From Arcicella aurantiaca (GTDB taxonomy: Bacteria > Bacteroidota > Bacteroidia > Cytophagales > Spirosomataceae): a stretch of 64,000 bases of DNA. Both the position numbers and the translations under genes were made by a program. The DNA lies in assembly GCF_003148625.1 (NCBI RefSeq), contig NZ_QGGO01000007.1, positions 62,001 through 126,000 of the forward strand, read 5' to 3'. Position 1 is the stretch's first letter. The number at the start of each line of letters is the position of its first letter. Below the pieces are notes generated by a model. The model saw only the letters and a list, made by a program, of their open reading frames with translations. It was not told where the DNA came from and made no database searches. Of this stretch, positions 9,273-17,910 are shown one piece after another.

Positions 9273-9749
9273 CTAAAACGCTAACATTTTTACGGCTGTA
9301 ATGGCTGCTTCATCACCTTTATTGCCATGAATTCCTCCCGCACGGTCAAGTGCTTGTTGTTCCGTATTGGGCGTTAATACCCCAAAAATTACAGGTTTAT
9401 CGTATTTTAAACTCACGTTTGTCAATCCCTGAGCCACGGCGTGATTGATATAATCATTGTGTTTTGTTTCTCCCTGAATTACGCAACCAATGCAAATAAC
9501 GGCATCAATGTCATTTTTTTGAGCCATTTTCTGAGCTGCAAAAGTCAACTCATAACTACCCGGAACATTTGCTCTAACGATATTTTCTGGTTTTGCTCCG
9601 TACTCCAAAAGCGTTTTTGCTGCACCTTGTGCAAGAGCTTCTGTTACTTGTTCATTCCATTCTGCTACTACTAATGCAAAACGTTTTTCACTAATATCTG
9701 GAAGATTATCCGTTGAAAAGATACTTAAATTTTTATGTGCTGAAGACAT
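9273..9749 (-). CDS. ribH: 6,7-dimethyl-8-ribityllumazine synthase
   Basis: 158 residues from ATG 9749 (seven extra residues would come from a weaker upstream start). RibH condenses 5-amino-6-ribitylamino-uracil with 3,4-dihydroxy-2-butanone 4-phosphate, the penultimate riboflavin step. Typical segments are RFALVVAEWNEQVTEAL, the substrate loop VPGSYELTFAAQ, VICIGCVIQGETKHNDYIN and FGVLTPNTEQQALDRAGG. It lies downstream of a membrane-anchored TPR protein on the same strand, a pairing common in Bacteroidetes, but a hairpin between them (9795-9828) may uncouple expression. The other rib genes are elsewhere. Confidence 0.96.
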   Translation of the reverse strand: MSSAHKNLSIFSTDNLPDISEKRFALVVAEWNEQVTEALAQGAAKTLLEYGAKPENIVRANVPGSYELTFAAQKMAQKNDIDAVICIGCVIQGETKHNDYINHAVAQGLTNVSLKYDKPVIFGVLTPNTEQQALDRAGGIHGNKGDEAAITAVKMLAF

Positions 9750-9794
9750 GATTTTAATTAAAATTAACAAGTGATAATTGATAACCGAAAAAAG

Positions 9795-9828
9795 AAAAAG
9801 GAATAGAACGTGAGTCCGATTCCTTTTT
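9795..9828 (-). terminator. hairpin between TPR gene and ribH
   Basis: AAAAAGGAAT (9795-9804) pairs with ATTCCTTTTT (9819-9828), extended inward by GAAC/GT pairs; read on the minus strand it ends in a T-run after the stop codon of the TPR gene. Confidence 0.6.
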
Positions 9829-9876
9829 CAATGTTGATAATTTAATTGTCAACTATTCATTATCAATTGTAAATTA

Positions 9877-10560
9877 TTACTCAGCTCCTTCTAAAACAGC
9901 CTTGAATTTTTTTGCATTGATAGCTTCTGAAGATTCAGCATATTTTTCAACTACTTCGTTATAAATAGCTAATGCCTCTTTTTGCTCTTTGTTAGCTTCG
10001 TAAGCAGCCGCTAATTTCATCATATAAGTAGGCGTGAAAAACTTATTTGCCTTATATTCAGATGCTTTTTTGTAATAATCAATAGCGTCGCTGTATGCTT
10101 TCTTTTCAGAATAAGCGTCGCCAATTAATGAATAAGCACGAGCTTGAACCAATAAATCAGAACTACTGAAAGATTTTAATTGTTCGATAGCTTTATCGAA
10201 TTTACCTTCTTTCAAGTTAGCAACACCTGCATAAAAATTAGCTAAATTTCCAGTGTTTCCACCGAAATCAGAAGCAATTTTTTCCATGTCTTTGGCTGCA
10301 ACTTTATTTGAATCTGCTTCAAATTTATAAACTGCACCAAACAATTTAGCTTGTCCTTCCTCATCTTGTGAAGAAGTATAATATTTGTAACCGAAATAGC
10401 CAAATAGCCCTATTACTAAAGCACCTACTACGCCATAGATTATAGTTTTATTTTTTTCTACAGTAGTCTGAACTACATTTATTTCATGCTGTAATTCGTG
10501 TTGTAAGCCCTCAGCACTTTCTAAAAATTCAAGTGGTGATTTTTCTTCTTTCTTTGCCAT
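9877..10560 (-). CDS. membrane-anchored TPR protein, YfgM-like
   Basis: 227 residues. The N-terminal 38 residues are charged and cytoplasmic, one transmembrane helix spans about 40-62 (IIYGVVGALVIGLFGYFGY), and the rest is a TPR-like helical array (repeats near 120, 155, 190: LKEGKFDKAIEQL, AYSDAIDYYKKA, EALAIYNEVV). This layout equals YfgM, a helper of the Sec translocon and periplasmic chaperones in proteobacteria; equivalence in Bacteroidetes is inference. It precedes ribH on the same strand. A TAATTTTG promoter element lies about 110 bases upstream. Confidence 0.8.
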   Translation of the reverse strand: MAKKEEKSPLEFLESAEGLQHELQHEINVVQTTVEKNKTIIYGVVGALVIGLFGYFGYKYYTSSQDEEGQAKLFGAVYKFEADSNKVAAKDMEKIASDFGGNTGNLANFYAGVANLKEGKFDKAIEQLKSFSSSDLLVQARAYSLIGDAYSEKKAYSDAIDYYKKASEYKANKFFTPTYMMKLAAAYEANKEQKEALAIYNEVVEKYAESSEAINAKKFKAVLEGAE

Positions 10561-10667
10561 TTGTTGGTTTATTGTTATTGTTAATGGTTAATCGTCTTTG
10601 TAAGGAATTGAAAATGAGTTTAAAAGACAATTAACTTATTGAAAGTTCCTGATTGAAAATCGGACTG

Positions 10668-10675
10668 CAAAATTA
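10668..10675 (-). promoter_or_regulatory. candidate -7 box upstream of YfgM-like gene
   Basis: Minus-strand TAATTTTG fits TAnnTTTG, 108 bases before the start codon. No exact -33 TTTG was found at the right distance. Confidence 0.4.
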
Positions 10676-10743
10676 TGAAAAGTCTTGGAATATTCCACGT
10701 TTGGACTGAATCTTTTAAAGGGTAAGTCAAAAAGAATGCCAAT

Positions 10744-11090
10744 GTCTGTTTAGAGAATAGAGAATAGAGTTTAGATTATAGAGAGTAGAGTTTAGATTAT
10801 AGAGAGTAGAGTTTAGAGAATAGATGTTAGAGTATTTTCATTCAACTGTGTCAAGTATTTTTAAAAGTGGTCTCATTGCCTTGAAATAAACATTTTTGAA
10901 ACCAAAAGTAGAAATTGACACAGTTTGATGAAAAGACCCAGATGTTAAAGTAAATAGTGATGTTTTTTCTCTAACCTCTAATCTCTGTAATCTGTTCTCT
11001 AACCTCTAATCTCTGTAATCTAATATCTATTCTCTAATCTCTGTAATCTATTCTCTAAACTCTAACCTCTAATATCTATTCTCTAAAAAA
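10744..11090. repeat. large composite inverted repeat of AGAGAATAGAG/TTTAGAG words
   Basis: Bases 10753-10830 are built from AGAGAATAGAG, TTTAGATTATAGAG and AGAGTAGAG words; bases 10960-11088 contain their reverse complements (CTCTAATCTCTGTAATCT, CTCTAAACTCTAACC). The middle has its own inverted repeat: CATTCAACTGTGTCAA (10839-10854) against TTGACACAGTTTGATG (10915-10930), 14 of 16 positions paired. It occupies most of the 530-base gap between two minus-strand genes. No open frame in it looks coding. Confidence 0.88.
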
Positions 11091-11092
11091 AA

Positions 11093-12325
11093 TCATCTTC
11101 CTCGAAGCCAATTCTCTGGATTGATTTTGTCAAAATTCTTCCAAACCTGAAAATTGATTTCTGATGTTCCGTCATTATCGGTGGCAACTACGCCAATTTT
11201 TTGCCCTGAATGAATTTTTTGTCCTGTCGAAACATTTACGTTTGATAACTTACTATAAACCGTAAAGTAATCTCCATGTTGAACCGCCACAATCATATTT
11301 GCCCCGGGAATTGAAACTACTGATTGTACAATTCCATCATAAACCACTTTTACGTCATTTCCAGCACTCGTCTGAATATCCACGCCATTGTTGTTGGTTT
11401 TGATGCCTTTCAAGACTGGGTGACGATGAACCCCAAAATGGTCTGAAATAAAGCCAGAACCGACAGGCCAAGGCATTCGTCCACGCAAAGCAGAAAATGA
11501 TGTTGCCAATTTACTTTCTTCGGCATTCATGGCAATTGATTTATTAGAAGATTCTGCTTTGTTTGATTTGTTGGCATCGTTTGCCCTACTATTGCGTTCA
11601 CGTTCTTGCGAGCGTTTAATTTCTCGTTCTACAATGCGGGCAATCATATTTTCCAATCGTTCAACGGCTTGTTTGTTACTTGCCAATTGATTTTTGAGCA
11701 CTCTTTCTTTTTGATTTAACTGAGAAACTACGTCTGATTGTTTCCCTTTCAAAACCTGCAAACTTTGTGTTTCCGTGATTTTTTCCCGTAATACAGAAGC
11801 CTGTTCTTGTTTTTTCTGTAAAACTTTTACTTGCTCGGCTAATAATTCTGTTCTTACTTTTTGGATAAGAACAGCTTGTTTTTCACGTGCTTCCGAATAT
11901 TGTTGAAGATATTTGTAGCGTCTTACTAATTGATTGAAATTGGCTGACGAAAACAAGAAACTCAATTTATTGAATTTATTACTTGTTTTGGCAGAAGCGA
12001 AAATCATTTTGGCATATTCTGCTTTCAGTTTTTCTAAATTGCCAGATAATTCTGTTGTTACTCTGGTAAGTTCTTGTGCCTCATTTTCAAGGAGTTGCTG
12101 ATTTTCAGAAATGATGTCAATTTGTCGAGACTGCTTATTGATTCGCTCTCCGATTGCATTTAATTTCCCTACACTTACCTCTTTTTTCTGCTCCGTTTTT
12201 TCAATGATTTTGTTGATTTCTTGAATTTTTTGGAGGTTATCACGTTTAGCTGCTTCTAATCTTGCACGTCGATTAGACTTGCGTCTGTTCTGTCCGAAAC
12301 TGTCAGAAATTGATAAACATAACAA
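11093..12325 (-). CDS. EnvC-like murein hydrolase activator (degenerate LytM domain)
   Basis: At least 410 residues. A long coiled coil (residues about 15-250, rich in E, K, Q) precedes a C-terminal M23/LytM domain (about 285-405; GSGFISDHFGVHRHPVLKG). The zinc motif is degenerate: the usual H-x-G/x-x-D reads NNNGVD, and the usual H-x-H reads YSKLSN, as in EnvC-type activators that switch on amidases rather than cut peptidoglycan. The TTG at 12325 falls inside the hydrophobic core of a signal peptide. In-frame sequence continues upstream to 12394 (KAAPKLFSG then LLLVLLCLSISDSFGQ) with no ATG or GTG, so the real start is probably a rare codon such as ATT 12394 or ATC 12376. It follows the DUF4292 gene by about 40-110 bases and likely shares its transcript. 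Confidence 0.85.
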   Translation of the reverse strand: MLCLSISDSFGQNRRKSNRRARLEAAKRDNLQKIQEINKIIEKTEQKKEVSVGKLNAIGERINKQSRQIDIISENQQLLENEAQELTRVTTELSGNLEKLKAEYAKMIFASAKTSNKFNKLSFLFSSANFNQLVRRYKYLQQYSEAREKQAVLIQKVRTELLAEQVKVLQKKQEQASVLREKITETQSLQVLKGKQSDVVSQLNQKERVLKNQLASNKQAVERLENMIARIVEREIKRSQERERNSRANDANKSNKAESSNKSIAMNAEESKLATSFSALRGRMPWPVGSGFISDHFGVHRHPVLKGIKTNNNGVDIQTSAGNDVKVVYDGIVQSVVSIPGANMIVAVQHGDYFTVYSKLSNVNVSTGQKIHSGQKIGVVATDNDGTSEINFQVWKNFDKINPENWLRGR

Positions 12326-12433
12326 AACAAGAAGCAGTCCTGAAAATAATTTCGGGGCTGCTTTTGTGAATGAGATATGTTGTAAGGAGTTAATAAGTTT
12401 ACAGTGATTAAGTTTAATTTTTATTCAATAATT

Positions 12434-13288
12434 TTATTGAAACTTAAAGGGAAATTCCAAAGGAGTATCCGACAATTCTACTTTTGTGTGTTTCAACTGA
12501 ATTAAAGTCTGATAAAATTTTTGGTCGTCTGGCGACTGTACATCCAATGTCAGCACACTTGTATAAGGGAAAAGATACTGATTCAAAGTGGTAAAATCTT
12601 CAAAATCAAGCGTCATTTTTCGCTGTGTTGGTAATTGGTCTTCAAGCATGACTTTTTTCAATTTTCGGTCAAACTCTCCAACATAATTATCAACCGTAAC
12701 TTTGCCCTCTTTTTGTTTTAAAAGAAAGAATCCTTTTTCTTTTGAAACTTTATATTTCTTTTTAATGGGTTGACTTCCAATTATTGCAGATTGAATGATA
12801 TTAAAATTTAAGTTGAAGTTAAAATCCTTACTTAAATCATCAAAGCTATATTTATGATATTCTTTTTTTAATGTTTTTTTATTGAATTGATACAAAAAAA
12901 TTGAATCAGGCTTAATATATGCCCTTACAACTTCGCCCACGATTCCCCACGAGACAGATAGCCAAATTATACTGTCTTTTTGTATTCTAATATTTGCACT
13001 GGCATCAAAATTATCATTTGCTGTTTTCAATAATACTTTTGACTTCGCTTTCAAATATTTAAAGTCAATTTCATCAATTTTTACTTTTTCTTCCTCCATT
13101 TCTCCTGCTTTTACGGGATTGTTGGGCGATGTGACAACTTGGACAGAATCTTTAACAATGGAAGGTGTATTGACTACTTGAAGGGAATCTTTAACTTCTG
13201 GTAAAGCAGTAGTTTGATTTATCTGCTGACGTTTACAAGAGGCAAAAAAAAGTATTGATGCAAGAAGGAATAAAATGGATTTGTTCAT
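12434..13288 (-). CDS. DUF4292 lipoprotein
   Basis: 284 residues, signal peptide with lipobox ASC (MNKSILFLLASILFFASC), so lipidated at Cys19. Residues 85-284 are the DUF4292 domain, recognisable by the ANIRIQKDSIIWLSV stretch and the strand-rich pattern of LolA/LolB-like half barrels; the family may handle lipids or lipoproteins at the envelope, which is inference. It is sandwiched between a large TPR protein and an EnvC-like protein on the same strand, a gene order repeatedly seen in Bacteroidetes, suggesting a joint role in envelope assembly. Confidence 0.85.
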   Translation of the reverse strand: MNKSILFLLASILFFASCKRQQINQTTALPEVKDSLQVVNTPSIVKDSVQVVTSPNNPVKAGEMEEEKVKIDEIDFKYLKAKSKVLLKTANDNFDASANIRIQKDSIIWLSVSWGIVGEVVRAYIKPDSIFLYQFNKKTLKKEYHKYSFDDLSKDFNFNLNFNIIQSAIIGSQPIKKKYKVSKEKGFFLLKQKEGKVTVDNYVGEFDRKLKKVMLEDQLPTQRKMTLDFEDFTTLNQYLFPYTSVLTLDVQSPDDQKFYQTLIQLKHTKVELSDTPLEFPFKFQ

Positions 13289-13307
13289 TTTTAGGGTTAT
13301 TTATGAA

Positions 13308-13351
13308 GTAGCACAGGTTTTAACCTGTTTGGAATATAGATAATGTGCTAC
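13308..13351. repeat. nested palindrome between TPR and DUF4292 genes
   Basis: Outer arms GTAGCACA (13308-13315) and TGTGCTAC (13344-13351) enclose an inner palindrome AGGTTTTAACCT (13315-13326). The core CACAGGTTT..AACCTG also appears at 35481-35581. It overlaps the region just before the DUF4292 start. Confidence 0.7.
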
Positions 13352-13352
13352 T

Positions 13353-15092
13353 TTATTCAATAAGCTTCATTTCAGCTATTTTTTGATTGATTAAAGTGCT
13401 GGTTGTGCCAACAATTTTTGCTTTTTTCCATTGTTCAACGGCTTTATCTCTTTCGCCTAATTGAAATAAAACATCGCCATAATGTTCTACAATCACACCA
13501 CTTTTATTTTTTTTCTGGTCATTCAGTTCAACGGCTCTTTCCAAAAATGGCTTTGCTTTTTTGTAGTCTTTCATCACATACAACACCCATGCGTAAGTGT
13601 CTAAATAGGTGGCATCGTCTGGATGTTTTTCTACTAATAATTCTGCCAATTGAGAGGCACGCACTAATTTTTCTTTCCTTAAAGATAAAAAGTAACTATA
13701 ATTATTAAGAACATGGTCGTTTGAAGGATTTTCTTTCAAAGCTGCTTCGTAGGCATCGTCCGACTTTTCATGTTTGTTCAAACTATTATAAGTATCGCCC
13801 AATAAAGCGTAAATATGTTGAGTCAAATCTGAACCTTCAGGGGCAAGTCGGCGGGCTTCTTCCAACGACTCCACCGCTTTTGCATGATTACGCTTTTGAT
13901 AATATGCCGAACCATTTAAGTACCAAAATGCTGATTGATTTGGGAAAACCTCAATGGCTTCTTCGCTATGGACAATGGCACTATCAACCTGTTTCAATCT
14001 GAAATCCATATTGATGATATTTCCCCAAACCTCATTGACTGATTTATCCAAACGGGCAGCTTTCACATATTCGTCTCTTGCACCTTTTTCGTCTCCTTTT
14101 TGAAGTAACAAATCACCATAAATGGCATGAGATTTTGGGTCGTTTGGATTTTGTTTTACCAACGATTTTACCAGATTAAAAGCAGTTTCTCTTGATTTTT
14201 CATCTTTTACCATGCTCATGTATCCCATCAAAATTCTGGCTTTGGTAGTAGCGTCTAAATTATTATCAGCAAATGCTAATTCTAATTCACGATTACACTT
14301 TTCCATATCGCCTTTTTCTTGATACAATTGTGCCAACATTACGTGAGCTTGGGCGTTATCAGGATTAAGTTTTAGAATTTTCTCAAGGTATGGAATGGCT
14401 TTTTCGCTTTGCTTATTAGACATCAATAATTCAGCTTGGTCGATGCTAAATTCAATTTCTTCTGGGTCAGACGAAACCAATTTCTCACCTTCCTTCACGG
14501 CATCATCAACCTTGCCAATTTTCATCAAAACCATTTGTTTCTGACGAGTCACTTCTTCATTTACACCCATGATTCGTTCAGCACGGTCATAAGATTTTAA
14601 GGCTTCGTCGTACTGATTATCAAAAATATAAACCGCCGCTTGCTCAACGTGGTATTCTGCTTTTGAAGGATTTTGGGCAATTAAATTTTGATAAACTTTC
14701 GCTGCTTCTTCGTATTTGTGCTTGCGGACGTACAAATCCGCTAATAATTCACCGTAGTTAGCATTTTCTGGGTCTTGTTGAACCGCCTTTTCGGCAAAAA
14801 GAATGGCTTTATCTTCCTCTTTTAATTTTTGGTAATTATTAGACAATGCGTAAAAAATACCACTATTATCAGGGGTAATTTCAAGGGCTTTTTGGTATGA
14901 TGGAACAGCTCTTTCATAGTCTTCCATCATATAAAACTTCATTCCTTCCGTAAAATAGGCTTCAGCTTCTTGAAGTTGAGAAGAAGTGTATTCTCCTTTT
15001 TTCTTTGAATCTTTCTTTTGAGAAAAGGATAATTGGCTGAATACCAGAAGAGTAAACAGGAGGGTGGATATATTTTTATAATTAAATATCAT
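13353..15092 (-). CDS. secreted TPR-repeat protein
   Basis: 579 residues from ATG 15092, chosen because it starts a clean signal peptide (MIFNYKNISTLLFTLLVFSQLSFSQ); an upstream ATG at 15140 would add 16 residues ahead of it. The mature protein is about fourteen tetratricopeptide repeats, e.g. YERAVPSYQKALEI, YDEALKSYDRAERI, SEKAIPYLEKILKL, HAKAVESLEEARRL. Such arrays scaffold protein complexes, here in the periplasm. Downstream genes encode a DUF4292 lipoprotein and the EnvC-like protein, which fits an envelope assembly role. No enzymatic motif is visible. Confidence 0.9.
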   Translation of the reverse strand: MIFNYKNISTLLFTLLVFSQLSFSQKKDSKKKGEYTSSQLQEAEAYFTEGMKFYMMEDYERAVPSYQKALEITPDNSGIFYALSNNYQKLKEEDKAILFAEKAVQQDPENANYGELLADLYVRKHKYEEAAKVYQNLIAQNPSKAEYHVEQAAVYIFDNQYDEALKSYDRAERIMGVNEEVTRQKQMVLMKIGKVDDAVKEGEKLVSSDPEEIEFSIDQAELLMSNKQSEKAIPYLEKILKLNPDNAQAHVMLAQLYQEKGDMEKCNRELELAFADNNLDATTKARILMGYMSMVKDEKSRETAFNLVKSLVKQNPNDPKSHAIYGDLLLQKGDEKGARDEYVKAARLDKSVNEVWGNIINMDFRLKQVDSAIVHSEEAIEVFPNQSAFWYLNGSAYYQKRNHAKAVESLEEARRLAPEGSDLTQHIYALLGDTYNSLNKHEKSDDAYEAALKENPSNDHVLNNYSYFLSLRKEKLVRASQLAELLVEKHPDDATYLDTYAWVLYVMKDYKKAKPFLERAVELNDQKKNKSGVIVEHYGDVLFQLGERDKAVEQWKKAKIVGTTSTLINQKIAEMKLIE

Positions 15093-15140
15093 CGAAAAAT
15101 TACCAGTAAATATAGAAACACTTAAAATATCAAAAAACAC

Positions 15141-15397
15141 TCAAAATCTACTCACTTTAAAATTCAATATTATCGTGTCTTATATCGCTATTTAATAGAT
15201 ATGCTAAGAAAAAAGGTTTTCAAGAAATTATAAATTTATCAATAAATCATAATTTCTTGCAATTTAATAAAAATACGGCTAATAGATTGTATTACAGTAT
15301 TTCCAGCGAAAATATTTGCAATATTTATACCATACATAACGAAAAACATTGATTCTTGGTATTTTATTATTTTTTTGAAAATTGCTTTCCATAAATC
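15141..15397. other. AT-rich divergent intergenic region
   Basis: About 315 bases separate the divergent TPR and dehydrogenase genes. They hold one inverted repeat, CAAGAAATTAT (15221-15231) with its reverse complement at 15249-15259, and the promoter described next. No small gene was recognised. Confidence 0.6.
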
Positions 15398-15430
15398 TTT
15401 GAAAGCCTGTTAAAAACAAGTGTATTTTTG
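15398..15430 (+). promoter_or_regulatory. Bacteroidetes-type promoter of aldehyde dehydrogenase gene
   Basis: TTTG at 15398-15401 and TATTTTTG at 15423-15430, separated by 21 bases, match the -33/-7 consensus. The ATG at 15456 follows after 25 bases, which also argues against the upstream GTG at 15420. Confidence 0.6.
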
Positions 15431-15455
15431 TACTAAAATTTACTCAAAACCAATC

Positions 15456-16919
15456 ATGCAACAGGTCAATGACATAATGCTTCAAGCGGCAGAAGCGTTC
15501 AAAAAATATCGTAAAATTTCGGGAAAAGAAAAGGCAGTTTTTCTAAGAACAATTGCTGATGAAATTGAGGCTTTGGGAATGGAATTAATCCAAACTGCCA
15601 TGGAAGAAACAAATTTGCCAGAAGCTCGTTTACTTGGAGAACGTGGACGCACGATTTTTCAGCTAAATACTTTTGCCAATTTGTTGGAAGAAGGCTCTTG
15701 GGTAGCAGCTCGCATTGATACGGCAGACCCTCATCGTCAGCCAATTCCTAAAGTGGATTTACGTAAAATGTTAGTTCCCATTGGTACGGTTGCCGTTTTT
15801 GGAGCGAGTAATTTTCCATTTGCTTATTCAACGGCGGGTGGCGATACGGCTTCGGCTTTAGCTGCTGGTTGTCCTGTGGTGGTAAAAGGTCATCCTGCCC
15901 ACGCACGCACGTCAGCGATGGTTGCAAAGGCAGTTTTAAACGCTGTTGAGCGTACAAATATGCCCGAAGGCGTATTTGCACATTTGGAAAGTGGCGATGG
16001 ATTTGAGGTTGGAAGAGCCTTAGTGATGCACCCAGAAACAAAAGCAGTTGGTTTTACGGGTTCGTTCGCAGGAGGAAAAGCTTTGTTTGATATGGCAAAT
16101 CAAAGGAAAGAGCCAATCCCTGTTTTTTCAGAAATGGGCAGTGTAAATCCAGTTATTTTGATGCCCGAAAAAATGGCTAATGATGCCGAAAATGTAGCTT
16201 TTATTTATGCCAATTCAATTACTTTGGGTGTTGGTCAATTTTGTACAAATCCGGGATTGATTATTGGCATTGAGAATGAAAATCTTGAAAAATTCATGGA
16301 TGTTTTGTCAGATGAAATTGAGAAAGTTGTTCCTGCTACCATGTTAAATACAGGAATTTATAAGAATTTTGAAGCGAAGAAATCACTTGCTTTGGCTCAA
16401 GATGGTGTTATTACGGAGTCTGTTTCCAAAATTGAAAAAACCGTTGAAATTCAAGGAACAGCCACGATTGCCTCCGTTTCGGCAGATGTTTTCTTAAAAA
16501 ATCCAACCTTGCATCAAGAGGTTTTTGGCCCTTTTTCTTTAGTAGTAAAATGTAAAGATTTAGCTCAATTAACGGAGGTTTTAGGACATTTGGAAGGACA
16601 ACTTACCGCAACTTTAATGGCGACAGAATCGGAACTCCAAACCAATGAAGAAATTGTTGATATTTTAAGAAATATATCTGGAAGATTAAACTTTAATAAT
16701 GTGCCAACAGGCGTTGAAGTTTGTTTTGCCATGCAACACGGAGGACCCTTTCCAGCTTCTACCGACGGACGTTTTACTTCGGTTGGACCAGACGCTATTA
16801 AACGATTTGTGCGTCCAGCCAGCTATCAAAGTTTTCCAGATAGTTTACTACCCGATGAATTGAAACAGAATAATCCATTGAATATCTGGCGAATGGTGGA
16901 TAATGAGTGGACGAAGTAA
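15456..16919 (+). CDS. NADP-type aldehyde dehydrogenase, ketoglutarate semialdehyde family
   Basis: 487 residues. The catalytic cysteine lies in GQFCTNPG (about residue 267) and the general-base glutamate in FSEMGSVNP (about 228); NAD(P) contacts are in VFGASNFPFAYST and VVKGHPAHARTS. The sequence pattern is that of 2,5-dioxovalerate (alpha-ketoglutarate semialdehyde) dehydrogenases, which finish the breakdown of pentoses, sugar acids or hydroxyproline by forming 2-oxoglutarate. No sugar-acid or hydroxyproline genes flank it, so the feeding pathway is unknown. ATG 15456 is supported by the promoter just upstream. Confidence 0.88.
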   Translation: MQQVNDIMLQAAEAFKKYRKISGKEKAVFLRTIADEIEALGMELIQTAMEETNLPEARLLGERGRTIFQLNTFANLLEEGSWVAARIDTADPHRQPIPKVDLRKMLVPIGTVAVFGASNFPFAYSTAGGDTASALAAGCPVVVKGHPAHARTSAMVAKAVLNAVERTNMPEGVFAHLESGDGFEVGRALVMHPETKAVGFTGSFAGGKALFDMANQRKEPIPVFSEMGSVNPVILMPEKMANDAENVAFIYANSITLGVGQFCTNPGLIIGIENENLEKFMDVLSDEIEKVVPATMLNTGIYKNFEAKKSLALAQDGVITESVSKIEKTVEIQGTATIASVSADVFLKNPTLHQEVFGPFSLVVKCKDLAQLTEVLGHLEGQLTATLMATESELQTNEEIVDILRNISGRLNFNNVPTGVEVCFAMQHGGPFPASTDGRFTSVGPDAIKRFVRPASYQSFPDSLLPDELKQNNPLNIWRMVDNEWTK

Positions 16920-16980
16920 GGATAAATATCGTATGGTAAGGTTTGTCAATTTTTAAACCTTAAATTTGTGTTGGTTTATG

Positions 16981-17071
16981 CCACAAAGTGATGAACTCCT
17001 AAACGTTGTTAACCATCAAAACGCTGACAACGTTATTATCTTATTGAAATAAAGTCTTCGTGACTTAGTGG
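16981..17071. repeat. nested imperfect palindrome before toxin-antitoxin operon
   Basis: Outer arms CCACAAAGTGATGAA (16981-16995) and TTCGTGACTTAGTGG (17057-17071) pair at 12 of 15 positions; inner arms AACGTTGT (17002-17009) and ACAACGTT (17027-17034) pair exactly. It lies between the dehydrogenase stop and the first gene of the overlapping operon. Confidence 0.65.
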
Positions 17072-17113
17072 CGAGAAAAAGACCCATAATTACAATCAGT
17101 AGAAAATTAAGAA

Positions 17114-17662
17114 ATGAGTGTAGAAATAAAATATTTGAGTAAATTAAGAGATGACAAAACCTTCGTATATATTTACACAGACAGTTATAGCGAAGCCGAT
17201 TATGGCTTTATTATTGATTTCAATGAAGAGTTTTTAGTCCTTAAAAAGTTTAATGATGAAAGTTTATTTGATGGAATTTCAATTCTGAGAAGAGATAATA
17301 TTACTCGAATCAACTGGGGAGGAAATGATATTGAAAATACCTTCAAATTGATTTTCAAGAAAGAATACGAATCGGAAGTAAAAAATATCAATTTGGAGTC
17401 TATTGAAACTATTATAAAATCCGCTTTTGATAATTTTAATCATCTAACCGTCCGAATCCAAGACCTTGACAGTAGCGTTTATATTATCGGTCAATTGGAA
17501 GATATTGACGAAGAAACGTTGGTAATTAATGCTTTCGGAACAAAATCAACCTTAGATAGAAGTTTTCTAATGGTTTCCCTTGAAAATATTACCAGAGTAG
17601 ATGCAGGTGGAATTTATGAAAGAAACTTACAGATATTATTTGATAAAAAAGCACAATCATGA
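17114..17662 (+). CDS. duplicated small-barrel protein in toxin-antitoxin operon, unknown function
   Basis: 182 residues, not recognised as a named family. It consists of two copies of one fold: residues about 13-85 and 105-178 both run through five predicted strands and share an NITR(I/V)xxGG turn followed by (F/L)(K/Q)(L/I)(I/L)F. The layout resembles Sm-like or PRC-type small barrels. The ORF stops in an ATGA overlap with the antitoxin gene, so it is translationally coupled to it. It could be an accessory or regulatory subunit of the toxin-antitoxin pair, or simply a neighbour; the sequence alone does not decide. Confidence 0.75.
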   Translation: MSVEIKYLSKLRDDKTFVYIYTDSYSEADYGFIIDFNEEFLVLKKFNDESLFDGISILRRDNITRINWGGNDIENTFKLIFKKEYESEVKNINLESIETIIKSAFDNFNHLTVRIQDLDSSVYIIGQLEDIDEETLVINAFGTKSTLDRSFLMVSLENITRVDAGGIYERNLQILFDKKAQS

Positions 17663-17910
17663 GACAATTAACAATTTCAATACCTGATAATCACGCTTCT
17701 TTTTTTCTAAAAGTGGTTAAAGCCTTTGATTTCGCAAAGGTTGAAAAAAATATTAAGGTAGAAGAACCTTCTTTATCGGCTGAACAAAAGCGGATTCTTG
17801 ATGGAATTTCAGAGGCTGTAAATGAAATAAACCTACATAAACAAGGAAAAATAAAATTACAATCAGGCGATGAATTTTTGAACGAATTAAAGAGGGAGGG
17901 ATATTTATGA
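17659..17910 (+). CDS. antitoxin of RelE/ParE-type pair
   Basis: 83 residues. The N-terminus (MRQLTISIPDNHASFFLKVVKAF) is a short strand plus helix typical of small Bacteroidetes antitoxins, followed by a linker and a C-terminal toxin-wrapping tail (EFLNELKREGYL). ATG overlaps the previous stop (ATGA) and its own stop overlaps the toxin start in the same way. Identity rests mainly on position before a RelE-like gene, on size and on the tail pattern. Confidence 0.8.
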   Translation: MRQLTISIPDNHASFFLKVVKAFDFAKVEKNIKVEEPSLSAEQKRILDGISEAVNEINLHKQGKIKLQSGDEFLNELKREGYL

